Assembly: GCA_922989275.2 (NCBI GenBank)
Contig: OV277870.1
Coordinates: forward strand, 41,536,356 to 41,600,355
From: Gari tellinella
Taxonomy: Eukaryota > Mollusca > Bivalvia > Cardiida > Psammobiidae
Direction: 5' to 3'
Length of the DNA stretch: 64,000 nt
Part shown: piece after piece, positions 57,452 to 64,000 of the stretch
Layout: each line of letters begins with the position of its first letter
Position numbering within the stretch: position 1 is the first letter of the stretch
Notes under the pieces: generated by a model
What the model saw: only the letters and a program-made list of their open reading frames with translations
The model's database searches: none
What the model was told of the DNA's origin: nothing
Program-made: the position numbers and the translations under genes

Positions 57452-57552
57452 TTGACAAACTATTTCTTACAAACCACCAACATTATAGTCAAACCCGTTT
57501 TAAGCGACCTTCAGATACAATCCCAATATACAGTTTAATTAAAAGGTTGTCG

Positions 57553-57633
57553 CTAAATGCATGCAACAAATGATGCAAAGAGCTCATATAGGAGCTTTTT
57601 TGCATTATTTTATTCCCCTGCATTTAGTAGTTT
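57553..57633. repeat. Second-type palindrome with variant stem
   Basis: GCTAAATGCATG ... CCTGCATTTAG with inner ATGCAAAGAGCTC / GAGCTTTTTTGCAT. Same outline as the family E palindrome but other stem sequence. Confidence 0.55.
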
Positions 57634-57894
57634 CTTGCATGCTTCCTTATATGAAATGTCGCTTTATACAGTAACACGCCTTTTCTATGTTGAACCTTAT
57701 CTTTAGTTCGGTTCTGTTTCCATATCCGTGTCCTATTTAGATAGGGGTCGCCGTAACTCAAAGAGATAACTCATATTTGATTGACCTTAAAGAAATTAAG
57801 TCAGTCAATTTATTGATTCCCACCTCATTGTTCTCACTAGGTGTGAAAATACAGGTAGATCACGTAAAAATTGCTCAAGTAACGGCTCAGCCAT

Positions 57895-58110
57895 CTGACG
57901 TTTTGAATAGAGGCCCTTACATAATAGATCTCAATAGGTTTTTCAATGGGTTTTACTAACCAAGCTATCAAATATTAGGTGAGGGCCTCACATGAGACGC
58001 CTGAATGATTCTTTGCCTAGACGCTGGTAGAGTAAATGCATGTGCTCCATGCTTTGGTTCAAACTTTCTAGGTGCTAGGTGTTACCACCCAAGCTTGGTC
58101 ATGTGATGTC
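57895..58110 (+). repeat. Dispersed repeat, partner of 2990-3185
   Basis: AACCAAGCTATCAAATATTAG, GGCCTCACATGAGACGCC and GTGATGTCTTTAA in the same order as the copy beside ureG. Confidence 0.6.
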
Positions 58111-58370
58111 TTTAAATTTCAAACGCTGAACTCTGGCCATGAAAATTGGATCTAACCAGTCCCGTTAGAAGTACAATCCAACATTGGACACGCGTCAGGG
58201 GCGTAGCTAGGCCAATTGGTGTACACACTCTGACTAAGGGGTCCGGGAAATTTTATTCCTAGACGGTCTCATGTGCATTCTGAGGGCGTTTCGCGCATTC
58301 AAAACAGGTAAAGTATTAGATCTAACATAAATCTATGTAAAAATTCAATAACTAAATAGTCTAATACATT
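58111..58370. other. No recognised feature
   Basis: A GAGGGCGTTTCGCGCATTC word at about 58281 recurs at about 59041, with neighbouring GGGGTTCCGGGAAATT; perhaps the two parts of an older element opened by the TTAA MITE at 58375. Confidence 0.4.
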
Positions 58371-58374
58371 TTAA

Positions 58375-58913
58375 AGCGACTCGCAACCAGATGGTGCATT
58401 AAAAATAGTAATTTGTAAATATGTGTCAAACGCTTATATAAATGGTAAAGAATTAGTTTAGGATAAGAAATTCTGTTTAAAAAAATGTATTTCAATAAAA
58501 AAAAATATTGGTCTCTGGTGGGATCCGAACCCGGGGCCCGGCATTGGCGGACAGAAGGCAAAATGGGGGAAACCGCTTAGACCAATGGACCACGGAACTA
58601 TCCGCGTTTATCTCGGATCGATTTAACGTAGTTCAATGTGTAGCGCTCGAAAATGCATACACTTCGTAATTCGGCTCGTGTTTATGTCTGAGCCCGTGTA
58701 GAGAAGCAACAACAACAACTTATACCGTCTACTAGTCGGTATAGAAAAACGATGGAAAATATCTAAAAATCTAAGATTCGGTGACGATTCTTGAGACTTT
58801 TTTTGGACTGATCATATTTTTTTAATGTCAGAAGCCAAATAATGCCACAAATTTGCTTTTATTTGAGTATTTTATTTTATTTTGACAAGTACACCATCCG
58901 GTTGCGAGTCCCT
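58375..58913 (-). mobile_element. TTAA-flanked MITE with tRNA-like core, copy 2
   Basis: TTAA at 58371-58374 and 58914-58917. Ends AGCGACTCGCAACCAGATGG and CCATCCGGTTGCGAGTCCC. Nearly the same sequence as copy 1 (6029-6565) in the opposite orientation, 539 against 537 bp. Confidence 0.88.
58509..58598 (-). repeat. tRNA-like module (type 1), second copy
   Basis: Reverse-strand match to 6342-6432; the B-box reads GGTTCGGATCC, one base from the first copy. Confidence 0.7.
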
Positions 58914-58917
58914 TTAA

Positions 58918-59249
58918 AGGTTGTCTTCCAGTCATTAATCTCTAACCCAAACCCATAGTGTACGCATTTTTATTAGGCGTGGGGTGTGAGGTTGAGGGGT
59001 TCCGGGAAATTGTATTCCTAGATGGTCTCTGGTGAATTCTTAGGGCGTTTCGCGCATTCGAAACAGGTAAAATACTTACAAAATATTTGACAGATTGTCT
59101 GCTCTATCTGTTATCCTTCCTTAACAGTGAATACACATTTAAGTACATATGCTAGGTAAGCTGTTCATATGTTCTATTTATAAATGTATACTGATCAACA
59201 GTTTAGATATACTGTTACTCAGCTTGTGAATTTTCCAGTCAACTATAGC
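58918..59249. other. No recognised gene
   Basis: Contains the second GGGCGTTTCGCGCATTC word (59042) and unremarkable AT-rich sequence. Confidence 0.4.
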
Positions 59250-59424
59250 TATTGTTCGACAATATTGACCTGACGTTGGTGACCTCTATTAGCATAATTT
59301 CACACTTTGTTGCATTTTCTAAATATAGCCTCGGAACACTTCGATATCATTTATACGAGAACGCACTTTGTAACCACATCGGTACCGAGAAAATATAGCA
59401 TTGCCCGGTTCCACAAACATCGAT

Positions 59425-59495
59425 AGGTATTTAGCACAAGTGGTAAGGAAGACGACTATACATTATTTTTCCTACAGTCAGTGGTTCGAATCCAA
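59425..59495 (+). repeat. tRNA-like segment
   Basis: TTAGCACAAGTGGTAAGGA in A-box position and GTGGTTCGAATCC as B-box. An A-T-rich tail follows. Confidence 0.55.
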
Positions 59496-59659
59496 TGCAA
59501 TACTCATACATTTTATTACTTTTTTTTTTTTTACAATTTGTACTGTTTTTTTTTAAGTATTCATACATCGTCTTTTTCGTTTGGAACACGATTCTTTTGT
59601 AAAAACTATATCATAGCGTCTATTTGGTCTATACAATGACATTTTATGAAATAAAAATA

Positions 59660-59740
59660 TTTTCCACTCTATCGGGATTCGAAACCCGGAACCTCGATGT
59701 TACAAATCCCTTGCTCTAACGACACACCTGTTGTAGATGA
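59660..59740 (-). repeat. tRNA-like segment, opposite strand
   Basis: On the - strand GTCGTTAGAGCAAGGGAT (A-box-like) and GGGTTTCGAATCCCG (B-box). Confidence 0.55.
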
Positions 59741-60149
59741 GTTACATCAGAGGGTTGTAAATTAGGTATATATTGGCAAGAGTCGCAGGTGAGGACATCG
59801 ATGATCTTACCTGAATCAAAACCCTCTCAAAAGCGCAACATGATGCGTTTAGTGAATACGATTATACTAGGAGACTCGGGAATAATAGTTTATCAACAAC
59901 AACGTTTTGAACTTACTCAATGTGGAGCGTTAATCCTCTGAGGATCACAACGCTTAATCAGCCGAAACAATCCGACAATGTACGATTCGCTATCGACTAT
60001 TGATTTATACTGCGTCATCTCGCTACAATTTATTCATGCATAAATTTCAACGTCAGGTCAATATTGTCGAACAATAACACATTTAGTTTAGTAGCAGATC
60101 CAGATATTTTTACGTCCCCTCCCCGTGCCCCATGTTCCTACAGGGTCTC

Positions 60150-60612
60150 CTGACTTCACTGCCTTGTCCCGAGTACCATGGTTACAGTGGAGAATCTGTT
60201 ATTCTTTCCCGTTTAAACGCAAACGTACGCAAACGCAAAGCACTAAAACGTAGAAAAGTACAACTTTTGGACAATTCTAATAATTCATGTTTATCTTGGT
60301 GGCAAACAGTTTGGAGCCTAATCAGACGCCGGGTTACCCGGCGTCTGATCTGGCTTCAAACTGTTTACGCTGTAAATAATAGTTTTAGCGTAAAAGCGTT
60401 TATTGGGAAAGAATAACGTTTTCTCCACTGTATTTACAAACAGTTTGAATCCTGACCAGACCCCGCGTCACACGGCGTCTGATCAGGATCCAAACTGTTA
60501 CACACTCATTTCAACATTTCGTAGATCAATGGACCTAAAATTTACCTTTGAGAAATAAAATTAGACGACGATTGTTTAAAATTGGTCACGTCATTTCAGT
60601 GAGGGGGTTAAA
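60150..60612. mobile_element. Family C MITE split by a family A MITE
   Basis: TTCACTGCCTTGTCCCGAGT before and TATTTACAAACAGTTTGAATCC after the family A insertion align to the intact family C copy at 61388-61610. Palindrome at about 60435-60505, then a degraded ATTGTCGTCTGC in inverse (GACGACGATTG). Confidence 0.75.
60185..60430 (+). mobile_element. Family A MITE inserted in family C element
   Basis: 246 bp with TA on both sides, CAGTGGAGAATCTG...TTCTCCACTG. Confidence 0.88.
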
Positions 60613-61083
60613 AATATTAAAAAGCAAATCGTACAGGCGAGTGTTGTGTTGTTTTTGTAAACAAGCTGTACTTGACCAGACAAACATTTCGAGGCCCTTA
60701 AAACCACCCTTTCCCACCAGGTCACACATCATGGTGGAAGTAAAAGGATCTTATACGAACAGTGGTTTACTTTCAGGATACTTTAATCCCAATAGTTTGT
60801 TTTCAGTATTGAATAGAGGTGATTGCTCAAAGCAGGCTGAACGTACGGCAGAAAATCAACAAGGCAACAACCTATACACTTTGCATCATACTTTAAGTAA
60901 GCACCACTTTTTAACTGTTTTAACGTTTGTGTGTGCCAATAATTACTTAACATTATTTCAGAAAGCCAAAATAATGCATGCCGACTCTTTTCAGAAAATG
61001 GCTACATTATACATTTCAAATGCCAATAGACAAAAAAAGAACATAATAACATATGCTTTATTGTTTTACCATGGTAGAGCTAC

Positions 61084-61329
61084 CAGTGGAGAATCTGTTA
61101 TTCTTTCCCGTTTAAACGCAAACGTACGCAAACGCAAAGCACTAAAACCTAGAAAAGTACATCTTTTGGACAATTCTGATAATTCTTGTTTATCTTGGTG
61201 GCAAACAGTTTGGAGCCTGATCAGACGCCGGGTTACCCGGCGTCTGATCAGGCTCCAAGCTGTTTGCACTGCAAATAATAGTTTTAGCGTAAACGCGTTT
61301 ATTGGGAAAGAATAACACATTCTCCACTG
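61084..61329 (+). mobile_element. Family A MITE
   Basis: 246 bp. The right side is followed by TA; the left side reads TAC before CAGTGG, so the left duplication is changed by one base. GGAGCCTGATC / GATCAGGCTCC palindrome. Confidence 0.87.
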
Positions 61330-61387
61330 TAAGATATGCGTGAGGAACCTATGCAGCGATTTCATTTAGGAGCGTACATGTATGTCC

Positions 61388-61610
61388 TTAACCCCTTCAC
61401 TGCCTTACCCCGAGTGCAGTAGTTATTTGCAAACAGTTTGGATCCTGATCAGACGCCGCGTAACGCGGCGTCTGATCAGGATCCAAACTGTTTGACACTC
61501 ATTTCATTTTTTCAATATTTAGTCAAAATAGCAAAAATTATAATTTAAGAAATAGAAGTAGACGACAATTGCTTAAAATTTATGACGTCACGGCAGTGAC
61601 GGGATTGAAC
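61388..61610. mobile_element. Family C MITE, best-preserved copy
   Basis: TTAACCCCTTCACTGCC at the left, inverse GGCAGTGACGGGATTGAA at the right. Palindrome 61428-61495, perfect over about 58 bp. AGACGACAATTGCTTAAAAT and a CRE-like TGACGTCA on the right side. Confidence 0.8.
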
Positions 61611-61613
61611 CTC

Positions 61614-61745
61614 TACTGGACTTTATCAAAGACAATCATGTCCATATACACGTCGTGTTTTTGTTCAATGCATTCCTGGCAAAGTACGAGGTACTGCAGA
61701 CTTTGCAACTGTGGCATGAATTTGTTAGATAAGGGTAGGCAGAGG
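61614..61745 (-). pseudogene. LINE reverse-transcriptase fragment
   Basis: Open - strand frame ending in TAG at 61614-61616 reads LQYLVLCQECIEQKHDVYMD, then MIVFDKVQ. The pattern resembles the start of RT motif A in LINEs (hydrophobic strand, DVY, then FDKV), but the fragment is short and ends early. Confidence 0.35.
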
Positions 61746-61894
61746 TCAAAATCTAAGATAAAAGCAATGTGATAATTGTATACTATGTTGCCTAAACCCT
61801 TTCAAGCTATAGACGAATACAGAAGTAATGCACTGTCTGTTCAAAACTGTCATTCGAATGTATTTCTTCAGCCAAACTGCCTTAGATCTATCTA

Positions 61895-62851
61895 CTCAAC
61901 AAAAACAGTTAAGGAATTTTCAGAAAACCATCGCACAAAAGTACACTGAAACTAACCATTATCATTTTTTTTATTTTTTTATTAGATACATTTCATTGCT
62001 TGAAAAAAAAGTTTCCTTTAGTTTGATATCCCTTAAATCCTTGCTGTAGCACTGTTTTATGTAACCTAAGGGTCAAAGTCATTTTTCACAAAAATAGTGT
62101 CTACAGAGTAATCCCTCTTGTTATGCAAAACACATTAATGAGTCGTGAGTTTTTATAAAATGAAACTCAGTTCTTTTGAATGTATATTGGCATTAACCTA
62201 TGTCTATTCTCCCAATAGCATCAATTGTCACTCATGGAAGATGAAAATATTCAAACAAGAGCATGCATGCAAGAGTCATCGCTCGTCTGTTGATTTGAAG
62301 ATCAGTGAAAATTTACAGTAAGATTAGGTGTTAGGTCAAGGTGACTATCATTTAGTTCAATGTTTTGATATGCCTGGATAGGACATATCACGATGAACAT
62401 TCATACCAAAAATGACGATTATAGATGAACAATTGAAGAAGTTATGGCGATATTATGCCGAGGGATCAGCCTCCATTGCTCCTGCAGAGCCGTCGCATGA
62501 GCCTTGAGGGTTCTTTGTGTCGGCTCTGTCTTGGAATATCCTACACATGTTAAATGGGAGACATGTCCAGTGAGCGACTTTGACCTTTGATCCAATTTTT
62601 ATGTACTTTTCATTGATCTTCAAAGCTTATTCGTGTGTTTTAAATAACACTTTTTTGTGAAAAATGACCTTGAACCTTAGGTTACTTGAAACAGTGCTAC
62701 ATCGAGGATATAAGTGATATCAAACTAAAGGAAATATTTCTTTAAAGCGAAGAAATGGATCTAATCAAATAAATAAAAAAATGAGAATGGTTAGTTTCGG
62801 TGTACTTTTGTGCGATGATTTTCTGAAAATTCCTTAACTTTTTTTGTTGAG
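61895..62851. mobile_element. Long-TIR element, 957 bp, TA-flanked
   Basis: Arms of about 200 bp (61895-62092 and 62650-62851) pair with scattered mismatches: CTCAACAAAAACAGTTAAGG, CAGAAAACCATCGCACAAAA, CCTTTAGTTTGATATC and their complements. TA on both sides. The unpaired middle (62093-62649) encodes nothing recognisable. Confidence 0.8.
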
Positions 62852-62944
62852 TATATATAACATAATTTATAAAAAAGATGGGATTTCGTTACTTATAAAC
62901 TTAACGAATCTTATAAGGTCAATTAATCTTTTTACATGTGTTTC

Positions 62945-63290
62945 CTATTACATGCCCAAAGAAATTAGGGACGGACGGTCGGAAAATCTTGTTTTTTATT
63001 TTCTTATTCATATATAAACGTATATAAATGTAATTTTACTTTGCAGAGCCCTAGGCCATACATAAAACCCCTCAAAAATATAAATTGAAATTGTTGATTT
63101 TATTGATAGGTCCCATTACCAAAATTACCTTAAACATTTAAACTGGTATAAACCGGCAAAGAAGTGACGTTTACAATTATGACAGATTGAATAAATAATG
63201 TTTTGAAATGTGTTGTATGAATATCAAATGTGTTCATGAAATGTGTTGCCTGCATGTTGAATGTGTCAAAGGTTAAGGTTCATGAAAGGT
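62945..63290 (-). repeat. Dispersed repeat, inverted copy of 18830-19400
   Basis: AAATTAGGGACGGACGG, GGTCCCATTACCAAAATT, CAAAGAAGTGACGTTT and GCATGTTGAATGTGTCAA in the reverse order of the first copy. Confidence 0.6.
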
Positions 63291-64000
63291 CCCTACACGA
63301 GAAAAAAATACTCAAATTTGAAAAGGTGCAATACTCAATAACTATACCACATTGGCTAAAAATATTTTCACACAGTATAAATAATTAGTCAATGAAAAGG
63401 AGCATGCCTAAATTTTTATTAATTAAAGTGTACTTGTGTTGTCAGAAGATCCAAAAGTAACGAACATGGAGTAAAAATAGCCTCTTCAGCAGAATATATC
63501 AAATCACTTACTGGCACGTATTTTCGGAAATCTGGTAGAATACATACAAAGAACACCTTACATACTGTGTACTCCTACACAGAATGTCTTACAAAAGTCA
63601 GGAAAACTCAATGTAATTGGCCCTTCAAATACCCCTTGCTTGATTCGAGGGCGGCCATTTGCATTTTACAAATTTTTAGAGGTTTGTCAACATTTAAAGT
63701 CCAGCTACTCCAAATCTACAAAAACCGATTGACGATTGTTATATACGTGCGGACAGAGAAAAGAACAAGCAATATGATTCACGGAATGTCACTCACCCGA
63801 ATCACTGCAGTTAGACAATATATTCGTTCAATCATAGCAATGTCACCGAAAGCTGTCGTTTATCCACACCTTGATTAATCCGCATTTTCTCATTTTTTAA
63901 ATATCCATATTTTGAACTTTTATTTCAGTACATTATTAATGTTGGATACATAATCAATAAAATAAGCGCATTGTACATTACTTTCGATCATAAATTCCTC
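63291..64000. other. No gene recognised
   Basis: A 103-codon + strand frame (63567-63878) has no recognisable domain and no splice context that supports it. A CRE or MITE signature is absent. Could be upstream sequence of a gene beyond the window. Confidence 0.35.

Larger units (their letters stand above)
59250..60076. mobile_element. TIR element (827 bp) with two opposed tRNA-like segments
   Basis: TATTGTTCGACAATATTGAC at the left pairs with GTCAATATTGTCGAACAATA at the right; the perfect inverted repeat extends to about 27 bp. Inside, tRNA-like sequences lie at about 59425-59495 (+; GGTTCGAATCC) and 59660-59740 (-; GGGTTTCGAATCC). No transposase. Confidence 0.75.

Noticed and set aside
60548..61315. 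255-codon open frame
   Set aside because: Its last third is a family A MITE and the middle holds a palindrome remnant; no domain, no splice context.
63567..63878. 103-codon frame near the window end
   Set aside because: No recognisable domain and nothing else to support it; a gene beyond the window cannot be excluded.

Overview
This window is animal nuclear DNA: intron-split genes with GT-AG junctions, LTR and non-LTR retroelements, tRNA-derived repeats and a dense population of small inverted-repeat transposons. The repeat style (degenerate 145-179 bp tandem repeats with GACGGACGGAC tails, and the LTR element's gag-pol type) fits a bivalve mollusc. A dreissenid or other heterodont clam is my impression only.

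Two host genes can be assembled. On the + strand, 3232-19901 holds a urease accessory GTPase, ureG, in six visible coding exons that join in phase; a more upstream first exon was not found. Its introns carry a 109-bp tandem array made from its own exon 2 plus splice donor (4351-5520), a TTAA-flanked MITE with a tRNA-like core, a 3.1-kb TIR element (9040-12179) and an antisense Ty3/gypsy element (12370-17270) with near-identical LTRs but a broken pol. On the - strand, 52285-42117 holds a five-exon gene for a predicted secreted protein of about 296 residues: signal peptide, SH3b-like domain, Ser/Thr-rich linker, and a C-terminal domain that resembles BPSL0067/NlpC-P60-type amidases but lacks the expected catalytic Cys and His.

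The two genes converge on a 21.9-kb tandem array (19994-41848). It has eight units (six of about 2.84 kb, two truncated to about 1.57 kb) and three 559-bp TIR elements, one at each end and one inside. Diagnostic variants sort the units into alpha and beta types, giving a higher-order pattern. The left 559-bp element begins 92 bp after the ureG stop.

The rest, 1-3200 and 52300-64000, is nearly all mobile-element relics: TA-flanked MITEs (family A), TTAA-flanked MITEs, related families C, D, E, G and I, a LINE reverse-transcriptase tail split by another element, a fragment of a second LINE, and several long-TIR elements. The most striking theme is a 50-70 bp near-perfect palindrome built into several otherwise different MITE families. 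Its two arms differ between copies in matched, compensatory fashion. A second theme is a TTAA-MITE scaffold that carries two different tRNA-like modules.
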